The position numbers were made by a program, and so were the translations under genes. 64,000 nt of DNA, taken from Paragordius varius (taxonomy: Eukaryota > Nematomorpha). Below, piece by piece: positions 22,939 through 34,393 of the stretch. The DNA lies in the NCBI GenBank assembly GCA_964247055.1, contig OZ176052.1, positions 2,852,001-2,916,000 of the forward strand. Reading direction: 5' to 3'. The notes under the pieces are model-generated. The model was given only the letters and a program-made list of their open reading frames with translations, was not told the origin of the DNA and did not search any database. Position 1 is the stretch's first letter, and each line of letters begins with the position of its first letter.

Positions 22939-23133
22939 TTGTACCAGTTATTTGGGCAACATTACATAAAATTTACAAAAAACGTTTAAAAGTTGGATCT
23001 TCTTTTTAAAAAAAATACTCAAGTGTATGTTCCATTATTAATTATGTATATAAATATATATATTAAATAATTATTTTTGTACTGAATGATTCGAATACAG
23101 CGTAAAAAATAATCACGAGTAGCAAAAAATTCT

Positions 23134-26100
23134 TTATTCAACATTTTTGACCCTTAAAATGACGGGGACAGATGTGCATGGAAGCATTCCCAATTCCGTT
23201 ATAACTGTTGTAATGAATTCAGGGGGTGTAACATCGTATGTCATGTTTAATAAATTTAAGTTTTCAATATTTTCCCAACTGTAGGTGGAATTTTTTTGCG
23301 ACAAAGATATGCTCGTAAGAAATAAATTGGAATATTCTTCATTACAATCTATAATTTGAAAAATTGAAATTTTTTAAATGTAAAGGCATTTTTTTGCATC
23401 AATATAAAAAATTCCAAGAATTATGTCTCCTATTATAAACCAATTACTATATGGTAAATTTGAGGACTTTATTTCTCCACACCATGATATAATTGATTAA
23501 ACATTACCTACATACGATTAGTAAATAAACTGAAACCAATATCCACCATTGTGTTTAATTAGTTAATATTATCAAAACAATATTTATCGTCCTGTATTTT
23601 TCTCTATCACTCTGCCAATTTTTCCGGAAATACATATTTATTAGAGGCAAAACGCAAAAACTTATAAAAACAGCCATACCTTTTCAAACATTGTTTTTAC
23701 TACATAATCTATAAAATTACATTTAGAAAAAACCATTTCAGTGTATTATATATCAATACTTATTTTATATAAAAGAAGTTATATTTAAAACAAACAAAAA
23801 TATGATTCTTTCTTTGCTAAAATATTAGTCTTTTATATTTATTAGTGCTTGTATAATCTATAAATTAAAACTCATTTTCAAGATGTTTTTACGTTTTACC
23901 TGTATATTCAAATTAAATTTATAATGACTGACAAATTATCATACAAATCAAAAACTTAGAAGATAATCGATCGATTACTATTACTGTAATGAGTAGAGGG
24001 ATGTAATGGTGAGCTCGGTGTTACAAGAGCATTCGGATCAGCCAATTCATTGTAAACGAAGGAATCAGTTTGAACTTTTTCCGCAAATTTATAGGTTTCA
24101 CAACAAAGTAGCACAGGCACATTAAACATTTGAGCACATTGAGCTATGAGGGATGCTCCTACCCGTCCCATTACATAACCATTGGCAAGAAGAGCATGGG
24201 CCCCTAGGATGACTTTATTAACCTAGGAGAACAACAGTTTCAAAATTAAATTTAATTCTATAAGGAGACTTGTGTTGTGCAGAGTAAACCCCGATTCATA
24301 ATGCGCTTTTTGAATTAACTTAATCTGATAAATTCATTTAATGATCATGTCTTTTGAGTTTATCATTATAAGGTCATAGTTTTCCGGAATAAGTATTTAA
24401 AGTCAAAGATTTCCTCTTTTTAGGCTTAAACCCTCGTTATAACCCAAATAGAATAAAAAAAATTAATATTTTTTTTTAATTTTATTTTTTAATAATTATA
24501 TATTTGTATAATTATGTATTATCAGAATAAACATATTTTGAAAATTAAAAAACTCTAAAAAAAGTCATATAATAAGATATTAAGCCATGTATCAATTCTC
24601 ACAATCGAGATCAAGATGGGGGGGGTTTACTGTTGTATTTAAATAATTTGCATGAGTATTCAAAACATTACAAGATTTAATAATTTCCTTAACGACCTAT
24701 GGTCTGCAAAGTTTTGTAAATTTTAATGTGATAGTATTAAAAGACTTCCTTTTCATAATAATAAAAATTTTGTTTTTTATTCAAATATGGGGAGATAAAG
24801 ATACCTTTGGTAGGACATGTGAGATGTTGTTAATGTATACATAGGAACATTGAATTCCATGATTTGACAATTTTTTCATCATATCAAAACCTGTATATTA
24901 ATTAAATTACATAATTCGCTTTTTATAATCCAAATTCACCCACGAAAAATTCAAATTAACTCTAAAAATAAATTATCTGTTTTCGGGCTAACATTACTCA
25001 TTATAATATGAAATATTTTTTTATGGCTTAGTATATTATTTTTTCGCTATTATTTAATTTTAAACAAAATTTCATTTTTAAAAATATATAAAAATACAAG
25101 TAATTTTTAATCTTAAAAAAAATATATAATTAATTTATTTTAGAATGCGTTTGAAGTATAAATAGTATTTATAAATTCAATTTGATTTATACCATTTAAA
25201 TCAGGGCGCGAATCTACCACAACAACTCTAATATTCTTTCCAGATTTATGGCAATCATATAAAATTTTGTAGATGAGTGATGAGCTATAAAAACACAATT
25301 ATATTTTATTGAAAATAACAATACAATTTAGCCAAAAATACCAAATAAAACAAAATTACGTTAATATATATATAGTTAACACAAATTATGGTTTGTAGGT
25401 ATATTTGAGTTTTTAAAGTGAATTCGTTGTAAATCAGATATATAATTTTATTAGTATTAAAAAAGAACACATTTTAATGATATATATAATATATTTTTAT
25501 TTTAATTAAGCAATTAATATTTTTCAGATAATTTTTATATTTTTGAAATTAAGAAGAGTTACAGAAATTACAATGATAAAAAACTGCATAAAAACGTTTT
25601 TTAATGCAAAATTAATTAAATTTTAAGTTGGGTTGTCAACAAATTATTTATACTAAATTATAATTATATAAAGTGTAATCAAAACTCAAAACAATCAAAT
25701 CAAACTTACTCCGAATAAATTAGTATTAAATCGTTTTGCGATATTTTGGTTAAGGCATACGTTTTAGATATAGCTTCACCAGCCAACACAATTTTTTCCA
25801 TGATATAATCATCGATGATGGTAATTAAATGAGATTTTACCTAAAAAAATAAAATCTATATATTTATAAAAATGGAAAATGTTGGCTTTGTGATCTGTTT
25901 CCGAAAAACCGGTAGACCCATTCAAATCCAAATGTCAAAAAAATATAATCATTAATAAATGCCCCGACGATAGCTTGGCCCTTTTTAGAATTAGGCCCCC
26001 AGTTCGGGCCCACCCCGTGTAAAAAACGGGTTTTTTTGAAAACAGAAGTCCACAAAATTATATATATATTATAAACCTGGGCTTCGGTATAACTTGAGGG

Positions 26101-28298
26101 CAATTTAACGATTTGATATTTGAAATATTTAATAGCATTCCTCATATTAATAGATAGCGGCCTACATTGACTCAGGAAAGCGATATTGGGTTTAAGTTTG
26201 GATTCCAAATCACGTTGTATATCCTTGTGCGAAATGCTTTGATACTCAATAACAAACTAAGTGTTAAAAAATAATGAAGAAAAAGTAAAAGTCAAAATAT
26301 GAATTAGTTTTAAATTAATCACTTTAAAATAATAGGTTTATATTATTCATTTAAAATTTGTTGCGTTTATATCAAATTTAAACATAATTGTTGATAAAAC
26401 GAAGTTAAATTATATTTAATTTTCTACCAAAACCATAGTAGCGGTTTTCAATCCATTTTAAAAATGGTAACTCTTTACGAGCGATTCTAAAATGTTCTAA
26501 GATAAATAAATAGATTCCAACTTTTAGCAGATGAAACCGATATAAGAAAATTGTATAGCATGTTTTTTATAGAATCGTTAAAACGTAAATTTCGAAAAGC
26601 GTTCTCTTATCAACAGCTAAACATGCAACTAAAGTTAACAACAATATTAACAATTATACCATTTCCCAGTCAAAAAACCGTTTCTTAGTCAATTAAAACG
26701 TTTTCCCAGTTAATTAAAACGTTTTCCCAGTTATCCGAAACATTTTCCCAGTTAACCGTTTTAATTTTGATGATAGATATCAAAAAGGATTAAAAAATAA
26801 CTTTTAACCATTGACAGCGTAATATTAGGATATATTTTACAAAAACGCTATTATTTAATGACAATTTTTCCTATATATTCCAATATAATTAATGATTCAT
26901 TCTTTTAAAGCTATATTTTATTAACTGGATGAGTTTTATGGTTTTTATATATTTTCAAGAAAATATTTAAGAATTTATTTCATCGATGGTTCGCATCAAT
27001 ATTCCGGTGTAAATAATCTATAGTTTTGGATGAAATGATAAAAATTGAAAAAATATATTTTTATCTCAAATTGGTTACAATTGGATTTAACCATTTGCAA
27101 CTTCCTAATTTATATGTATTTGCCATGTGATTAAATATCTTTTTTTATAAAATATTTTTAAATCAAAAATTTTTTTTTAGAAATTTTTCCCGCAGTATGA
27201 CCGATTAGATAATGGTATATTATTTAAATTTTATTATTTCCTCCGTAGGTCCGCCCCGATTATTAATGCGAACCATCGATAATTAAAAAAAATATTAAAT
27301 ATTTTCCTTAAAAATATATCGAAAACCATAATACTTAAGTTAATAAAATATAGCTTTAAAAGAATAAATCATAAATGATTGTGTATTGGAATATATAGGA
27401 AAAATTGTCATTCAATAATTGTTTTAATAAAAAACTTACGCTGATAATGGTTAAAAGTTATTTATCATCAAAAATAAAACCGTTTTTATTGACTAGGAAA
27501 AAGTTTTTTTGACTGACAAATGGTATATAAGGATAAAAAAGAGTTATGGCAATTATTTTTTTATGAACCCATACAAAACCTTAAAAATATCAACATTTAA
27601 GATAAAACTATAAATTATATAAGAAAAATTTAATTGTTATACTATTTTATTTAATTTAATGTTAGAAGCAGAATCTACCCTCCTATGCTTTTGTTATTAT
27701 TACCGGCATAAGGGTAAAACATTTGGACTCTTAATTTAAAATTTTCTTGTTTAAAATTTTAAGGCTAAAAAAAATGTCATGTGTAAATAATATTAAGCCC
27801 AACATATTGCTTTTAGTGTCATTGTTGTAAAAAAATACATACTAAAAACCTTTTTGAGAGTTTCCAAAAGATGCAAACAGCGCGAATTAGAGCCTCTAAT
27901 TATATGATCAGCATATTGTAAGCCCAATTTTATAATATGTGGATTCAATATGGTAGAAAATGAGAGGTTTTTAGTAATAGACGTTATATTTCGATCGTAC
28001 TGCGGTAGATGAGAAAAAAGACCCACTTTCTTATCAATTGTTACTCTTTGAGGGATATTATCTTTAGCAAGTTTTCTGGCTAACTTTTTTTGCACCTTTT
28101 CATTATCAAGCCTAATATTTTCGGGTACGCGCAAGGAAGCTAAATTGTTAACAAGGATAAACTTTGTTCAAATTTGGTTTTGTCTTTTTTAACATGGTCA
28201 TCCTTTTCCGATTTTGGTTTTTCAATAATTTTTGCCGAATGTTCCTCATTTTTTAGCTTTTTTTTTCTTCTTTCTTTTTTAGCTTCTTTGGTATTCAT
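23134..28298 (-). CDS. EIF2B4: Translation initiation factor eIF2B subunit delta
   Basis: eIF2B is the guanine-nucleotide exchange factor for eIF2; delta belongs to its regulatory alpha/beta/delta core in the cytosol. Exons (5' to 3' on minus): 28298-28163, 28139-27850, 26256-26077, 25840-25710, 25284-25193, 24890-24805, 24222-23985, 23348-23134; 1368 nt, 455 aa, closing in frame (human about 523; the N-terminus is shorter and Lys-rich). Family landmarks: [104 protein letters not shown] and the end [20 protein letters not shown]. Exons 1 and 2 are separated by only 23 nt (28,140-28,162, GT..AG); without splicing it the frame meets TAG. Intron 3 (25,841-26,076) is mostly Helitron. Tail-to-tail with fibulin-1, head-to-head with the NDUFA11 gene. 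Confidence 0.95.
24918..25190. mobile_element. Degenerate MITE family B copy in EIF2B4 intron
   Basis: The blocks CAAATTCACCCACG, AATAAATTATCTGTTTTCG, TTATGGCTTAGTATATTATT and AAAAATATATAAAAATAC follow the same order as the copies at 34,394 and 57,591. The right end is eroded next to the splice donor at 25,192. Confidence 0.65.
25855..26062 (+). mobile_element. Helitron 5'-end fragment forming most of an EIF2B4 intron
   Basis: It begins TCTATATATTTATAAAAATG after an A and continues TTTCCGAAAAACCGG, GCCCCGACGATAGC, GGCCCCCAGTTCGGGCC and ACAGAAGTCCACAAAA, then stops. The host intron is 25,841-26,076, so about 88% of it is this fragment. It lies antisense to EIF2B4. Confidence 0.8.
26656..27526. 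mobile_element. Foldback element family G in EIF2B4 intron
   Basis: The ends are TACCATTTCCCAGTC and GACTGACAAATGGTA (inverted), flanked by TA. Arms continue through AACCATTGACAGCGTAA / TTACGC..ATAATGGTTAAA, AATTTTTCCTATATATTCCA and CATCGATGGTTCGCAT / ATGCGAACCATCGAT. The left arm carries a small tandem array (26,660-26,757). No transposase is present. It occupies over half of the 1.6-kb intron 26,257-27,849. Confidence 0.8.
26660..26757. repeat. Tandem array of about 21-bp units
   Basis: About four units around TTTTCCCAGTTAATTAAAAC, inside the left arm of the family G element. The first unit diverges (TTTCTTAGTC). Confidence 0.75.
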
Positions 28299-28343
28299 AG
28301 GCACATGTTATTAACAAGCAAAAGTGCTGCACCGGTAAATACT

Positions 28344-28502
28344 ACAGTGTGTAATTATACATTGCTATAAAATTATTAATTATTGCCAAATAGCAGATAC
28401 AACAAAGAGCAAAATTATTGTTGGCTAATAATAGTAAAAAGTGAAAAAAAATCTAGCCAAAAATACTGCCGTTTATTACTTTCTAGTGCTAACTCCTACT
28501 GT
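28344..28502. mobile_element. MITE family C copy between EIF2B4 and NDUFA11 starts
   Basis: It begins CAGTGTGTAATTATACATTG and shares ATTGCCAAATAGCA, GGCTAATAATAGTAAAAAGT and GAAAAAAAATCTAGCC with the copy at 48,863-49,050. A degenerate inverted end finishes near CCTACTGT. It begins 46 bp upstream of the EIF2B4 start codon, so it may overlap promoter or 5' UTR sequence. Confidence 0.7.
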
Positions 28503-28917
28503 ATTTTACGATTGAGTTTTTGATATGGTTCTTTTTACAGATATTTGAAAATAGATCTATATTACAGTAAATATAAACACTATTTGATGGTGGTTTTGAG
28601 CCTTTCTAGGGATCACTAGTTTTAATTTGCTATGATTGAAATAAAATAGTTGTGATCTCGATAAGTTATAGAACAATCAATATTTAAATTATACTAATAT
28701 CAATGTCTCTAATTTTTGTAAAAATCCTTGTTTTTTATTACTCAAATACGACCTACCATTTGCAAAGCCTTATCTGCCTTAAAGGTAATTTTTGATATGT
28801 CGACCCTAATAACCTAGCGAATTGACTATATACTAAATAACTATTCGGGTAGTATCAAAAGTGTAGCAGCTCGCTACTGTCAACAATATTGTAAAAAAAA
28901 CTATCAAAGTCCACCAA

Positions 28918-30547
28918 ATGATTTTATGTGTGTAATGTATGAAGTATGTTTTTACACACATTTTTTAGACATTACGAAAATTTTCTAGAGAATTGGTAAA
29001 ATTAAAAGATAATATGTTTTAGGGGCAAATATCGTGCTTATCGTTATTTTGACACGCCTGATGGCGAAGACCTCTCCAAAAAAATGTATTATACTACAAA
29101 ACGAATGCTTTTATTTGGTAATTTAAATAAAGTTTATAATATTTAAGGCTCTGTTGTGGGTGTATTTGATGCCGTGCATATAACTATGTCTCCAACATTT
29201 CAGCATGGTCTCGTAAGAGTAATGCAAATTGTTTGGCCTTGTGGTAACATTTTTATATAGAGTTTATAAAAACTATAATATGTTTATTTATCCATCACCT
29301 AATATTTTATTTAGTATTTATGGGGATGTTGTATCCAGCCACTGCATATTATGTTTATTTTATACGTCAGAAAGATACTAGTTTCAATCATTTTTTAGCT
29401 GGTTTTTCTATGGCTCTTCCTCTATATTATAAAAGTAATTATGTTTCTCCTTAAATATATTCAATCAGGATGGATTATATTTTAGGCTAGGGAGTTTTTA
29501 AAGGCAAACGCTATTTTACAATTTTTAAAAATAGCTTTTTGTTTGCTATCGTAACTTCAAAAATATATTCTATAAGGCAAATGTATGCTCATATAATTTT
29601 TTAATCTAAAAATTGTTATTAAATTTTGTTTTAAGATTAAATTTAAATAGAAAAGGGAACAATTAAATTTTATGTTTACCCATTTGATTTTTATCTTTCC
29701 TGAATTTCATCTGATTCGCCCATACTAGGTATAAATTAAAATACAGTTATTGTAAATTATGTACATGTATATTTTAGCAAAAAGTGCATCTTCTGCCATA
29801 GGTTACGGGTTATTTATGGGAACCTTAGCTTGTGCTTACAGATGTTTGAGATTTGTTGAGGAAAGAGATGAAAGTAATGCCTATTTATATACTTTATTTA
29901 GGAAAATATTTTCATAAATATAAGTTTAGTATAAGTGTAAGTAAAAAAATAATTTTGGATTTGCTTTTTATGAATCTTATTAAATAAAATGCGACCGAAT
30001 CTTTTAATTTGAACACAGAATCTAAAAATTTCTTAAGATGCACGCTTAAATTTAGTCAAGCCTTTACACTAACTAAAATATTTCTCATATTTTTTGTTTT
30101 TTATGCGTTATATAATAACGAGATTTTATAAAAGCCTTTATCATATAAGTCATCTTTGGCGTCTAAATATGTTAAAAAGTCTTTGCAGAACAAATATATT
30201 ATCATTTATAGGCAAGTGTTTGTTAACTTGAATTTATAAATTTGAATTCGCTTATAAATATACATCAAAAGGTATTTGTTTTTAAACAATACTCAAATAC
30301 ATCAAGTAGCATCTTATTGTAAAAATATATATATTATTAATATTTTCTAATCTTTATTATACGTATAGAACGATGCGTTGGTATGTATGAAGATAATGGG
30401 GCCGCCATGCCAGTCTTCAAATTTTTTTCCAATGTATTTTATGATTATCGCATGCCTTACAGCGTTGTTGAAACTACCACAATGACAAGGGGAAAGGTTC
30501 AACCTGACCCCCCGCCCTTGTTGTGTACGGAAACTCCGTCTTTTTGA
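28918..30547 (+). CDS. NDUFA11: NADH dehydrogenase (complex I) subunit NDUFA11-like
   Basis: Accessory, Tim17-family subunit of mitochondrial complex I in the inner membrane. Exons 29023-29117, 29148-29243, 29315-29434, 29778-29873, 30369-30547 are well supported by phase and sites. Homology: YRYFDTPDGEDLSKKMYYTT (family 'Y.DIPDGTD...KAYSTT'), then VVGVFDAVHITMSP, RQKDTSFNHFLAGFSMALPL (family 'R.K.D..N.F.GG...G') and SASSAIGYGLFMGTLACAYR, three or four membrane helices. The first exon is uncertain: 28918-28931 (ATGATTTTATGTGT before GTAATG) gives the right phase and MILCVG. With it the CDS is 600 nt, 199 aa. The last exon adds about 50-60 residues beyond the usual end (human is about 141 aa), ending in PDPPPLLCTETPSF. 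AATAAA at 30,560. Head-to-head with EIF2B4, 619 bp between start codons. Confidence 0.88.
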
Positions 30548-30565
30548 AATTATACATTTAATAAA

Positions 30566-31490
30566 TATGTGTTTGATTGTTCCCTGTGTTTTATCAAATC
30601 GAAAAAATTGGATATATATAATTATACAAATAAACAGTACGATTCGTATTTATCATTTTAGTAAATTTCCGAGTTGTATCTTTATATTATCATTCACAAT
30701 ATTTGAATAATGTTTAATTGGAAATAAGGGGTGTGAAACACAAGGCCCGCCACAATATTTTTTGCCCGAAAAAGTTTTAAAATATTTTTTACGACAATTT
30801 ACCCCAAGACTTGTTAATTTGGTCTCATAGAAAATAATTATATCAGCACATCTTTAATTGCATTTGATTTTAGCAATTATAATCAGTCAATTGGTGATTC
30901 TGACTTTTTGGGTAAAGAAATGTTTTTGTTATACATCTCCATTTCATAAATATGAAGCCGTTATCAAAGATAATTGGTGGAAAGCAAACAGTACGCATCC
31001 TAAAACTAACAATTTACGTATAAGAAGCTATTAATAGCTGAATAAAACACCAAACATTAATATTAATTAACTTTTAATCTTAAAAGTAAAAATTTATCTT
31101 GAAAATGGGGTAGATTTTTTACCAAATTTGTATTGCCCTACAGCTAATAACATTTAACTTTTATAACCGATAAAACACACTGATTGAAAGCAAATTTGAT
31201 AGATATAAAGTTAAACTCATCTAAATCAAAAATAATGATCCTGAAACCCTATTAGATTGTTAATGAATGTTTTTATCAATTTATACTTTAATTGACCACC
31301 GATCATCTACTGATATATCCGCAAATATATCTAATTGTGTCCCCAAGCTATGCCATTCTTGGATAACCAATGTAGTTAACCGCAAATAGATTTATATTTG
31401 GTTAATTTTTTTATATTTTATTTCGTATTAATTCTATTATATCACCGCATTTCCACCACTAAGTACCCGTGTTGCTTAACTCTACGAATG
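30566..31490. other. Gene-free DNA after NDUFA11
   Basis: Near 30,728 GGGGTGTGAAACACAAGGCC followed by CGCCACAA resembles a hAT-MITE end, but no partner was found. Otherwise nothing is recognisable. Confidence 0.35.
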
Positions 31491-31725
31491 ACCTCCAGGG
31501 GTTTTCAACACGCGGCCATCCAAAGTAATTATGCGGCCCACGAAATTACAAAATTTTACGAAATCCAAGTAAAATTGATTTTTAAAAAAAACTTTCTTGG
31601 TAATGAACTAGCAAAAATGTTTAAATAAATAGTAGTTTTTACAGTACTACATTTAAAATCAAATGAATATGCGAACACGGCCTGTTTTTTACCCGAAAAT
31701 GCGGCCCGAAGGCCAATTGCGTAGG
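31491..31725. repeat. hAT-MITE-like fragment
   Basis: CAGGGGTTTTCAACACGCGG, ATGCGGCCCACG and GAATATGCGAACACGGCC with TGCGGCCCGAAGGCC resemble the 'CAGGGGTGTCCAA..GCGGCCC' ends of widespread non-autonomous hATs. Right end eroded into the following LINE piece. Confidence 0.45.
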
Positions 31726-31729
31726 CTCT

Positions 31730-32170
31730 ATGATTGCATCTGATGGCCGTTCGGTTTCCGACATCCGAGCACAACTTACCTTAAGGCGCGCAACCATGGT
31801 CAAACTGTTCTTTTGGAATTTTTACAAAGACGAACCAAGAGAGCCATCCCAAAGACATGGTACCTGTTGCTATTTTATGGGTCTGAATCATGGATATGTA
31901 AATCCATCGATAAAGCCCGCTCACTTATTTATAATGTGGTGAAAATTTAGGAATCTTCCGGAAAACCCACATCTCTATGCATTTATTCGCAGCCTCATTA
32001 AAGCTAAATTTTTGCTTTATGATGTGATGACCTACAGACTATCAAATAATTTCGGTCATAATCTCCGATCTGTTTCGTTGGAACTTGGGTTGGTCCAGGG
32101 TATCCGGAAAAGAAGCCGCTTTAAAAGGTGGTGTATCGATATCTTCCTCAAATAATTTGTTAGTCATAAG
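31730..32170 (+). pseudogene. LINE reverse transcriptase 3' fragment, second type
   Basis: ASDGRSVSDIRAQL followed by ATMVKLFFWNF matches the 'DGR...DI..RI..A..AM..L..IW' segment after the RT domain of many animal LINEs. In another frame LLLFYGSESWICKSIDKAR matches 'LLYGSESW..K..D..R', and GLVQGIRKRSRFKRWCIDIF near 32,090-32,150 matches 'GLVEG.RKRGRPK.RWIDDI'. The frame changes at least once and parts are missing, so it is dead and more decayed than the 19,857 LINE. Its different sequence indicates another subfamily. Confidence 0.7.
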
Positions 32171-32638
32171 TTCGTCTGGAAAACATATATCTATAGGAAA
32201 TATAAAAGTCGCTACACGACTAACTTCTAACATACAAAAACACACACATTATTAATCAGATTCTGTATCAGGGGCAAATAAAAATTCAATTTAGCTTGTG
32301 TAGTTATTCGCAAACTCCCCCATCCAGGCTGCAAAGTCTTTTATTGAAATACCAGCTGTTGAAAGAAAATGTTAATGCCTGGAAACGTTATCGTCGAGAA
32401 ATGCCTTGTAAAATTGGCTTAAAACCAACTTATGGTTACAACGGCTATATTATGCACATCTCGGAATAACCCTAAGGAAAAACAACATAATAACACCCAT
32501 CTCAATAATTTCATTTGTTTATGTTACAATTACAATTAATTCGCCTCTAATCAACTCATCGTTTACCAGGTAAGTCATAAATTTTAGAGATTTGTTTAAA
32601 AAAACATACTAAAATTATATATTTATTTAAAAATTCGA
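32171..32638. other. Unassigned gene-free stretch
   Basis: Somewhat GC-richer than its surroundings (for example CCCCCATCCAGGCTGC near 32,319), perhaps more of the LINE or another element; no motif recognised. Confidence 0.3.
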
Positions 32639-32879
32639 CATCGGCGCAGGCTCCCGGGGCATAAAACTCTTATGTCCCCCCTCCTCTTTTTAAAAGCTAA
32701 TAAAATAATTTATAAAATATAATACAAACGTCCTTAAATCCTTCATTAAAATTAATTTTAGGATCTTGCAATCTATGTTTGAACCCTATTCTTTTAAGTA
32801 TTTGACAGAAAAAAATTAATGTTAAAAAATTGAAATTTAAATCACTCTGAAGTAAAACAGATGCCTCACTTGTTTCACT

Positions 32880-33960
32880 TATTTGAAGTATATTTACTTA
32901 ATCTTCTTATAGCTTTATCAAATCATCCATTTCCTCAACAATGGCATTAACTGCATAAATTCTAGCACTCCATCGGGAGTATATATTTTAATAGGTCCCA
33001 TCTAATAGTTGAACGTGAAAAAAAAGATAAATATTTTAAATTAATCCGAAACAGGTGACAACAATAATATCTTGTTTTGCTACCCTGACTTTTACTAAAT
33101 TCAAGGAATGATTGTCACAGTTGACAAATATTACTCTTTTGTTTTTTTTCCAGAATCCTTTGTTGACCTGAAATGGGACCCGACATCACAGTTGCATTAT
33201 CATAGCATTTAAATCTACAATTCGATAACTGAATATTATTTCTCATAATCAATAAACACATACCTGACAACTTGAGAAATTTCTCGGTGGACTATAATAT
33301 TACTTTTTTTATGTCATCGATCAATATAGCTTTAACTCTTGAGGCTAAAAGATGTATAAACTCGCTTTGGATTTTGAGTGAAACATAGGATATAGTGTTA
33401 GGAGATTCAATGTTTCTCATGTGTTCTCCCATTATTGGGTCAAACTTACAAGTTTTAGTAAAGATAAGAGTTTTCCGGATTTGATGCTGAGTTATCAAGA
33501 TACATTAAACTTTCAACATGTTCTCGAAAAGGACGTTGGGTGATTAATATTATCCAGGCCAATATTCGATGTAAAATATTTTGCCTTCGATTCTTTTCAG
33601 ATTGTGTGTGAGCTTCGAGCAGAATTAATCTGTTTAATTTATCAATCTTCTTTCTGCCTCTTTCCAAGTAGTAAATGCTTTCCGATGTGAGGCTATTTTC
33701 ACGATGAATTAATTTATCTTTTTTTCCTCCATTTATTAAAACCATGGGTAGTTATAAAAGATGACGGCAAAGAATTAGATCTCAAAAAGTAGACAACAAA
33801 AGCAATACGTAGATCTGTTTTTTGGTGAATGTAAAAGCCAAGACCTCTCAACTTCAAATCCTTCTTTTTTACCGACACGTCCAAAAAACCAAGATTGAGG
33901 CATTGAACGCTGATTTTTTGTTTCAAAGAGATTGCATTTATTTTAAAATCCTTGAGCACG
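32880..33960 (-). pseudogene. Broken hAT transposase, ZMYM1-like clade
   Basis: Minus-strand pieces in order: TTHGFNKWRKKR near 33,735 (TTF-type zinc-finger 'GF..W'), HRILAWIILITQRPFREHVE (family 'L..Q...FRGH.E') near 33,570-33,510, FDPIMGEHMRNIESPNTISY near 33,440-33,380, SLKIQSEFIHLLASRVKAIL (family '..IQNE.I...A..V...I...I'), and around 33,200 RFKCYDNATVMSGPISGQQ, the 'GYDNG..MSG...GVQ' motif. The pieces need more than one frame, so the gene is broken; the expected catalytic Asp between KAILIDDIKK and the next block is hard to place. Dead DNA transposon gene. Confidence 0.8.
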
Positions 33961-34393
33961 AATAGTCATTTCTGTGCGAAGTTGATTGGATTATAAACAA
34001 TATTTAAATTTTAAAAAGGCGACATCATTAATCTATAGGTATAGCGCTTGGATTACTAATGGTATATTTGTAGTTCTCTCATCTCTATTATTGGATCAAT
34101 AACTAGGGTTACAGGTGTATTTAAGTCATTATTATTATTAGGGGGTACCGTTATGTTTGTGTCGCATACACTTTTTACAATGTTATGGTCAGATATTTTT
34201 GTTAAAAGATTTCATACTCATTCGCTTTTATATTGTTTTATTCTCTTCTTGGATTTTTCATTTCCTATTTGCGTAACCGCTGAGTTTAGGCATTAATATC
34301 TGATGGAAATGAAAGTAATTATAAAAATACAAGGTTATATTAATAATAAAAACCTACCTTGATAGAGATGGAATGATTTTAGGGAAATAAATA

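Noticed and set aside
25864-26208. Minus-strand open frame with [12 protein letters not shown], recurring at 36,205-36,399 and 36,684-36,932
   Set aside because: It recurs because the Helitron repeat recurs; it has no start context or family motif, and in the 25,864 case it fuses repeat with a true EIF2B4 exon.
26660-26757. CRISPR-like array of short repeats
   Set aside because: It is only about four AT-rich, nearly contiguous units without unique spacers, inside a transposon arm of an animal genome.
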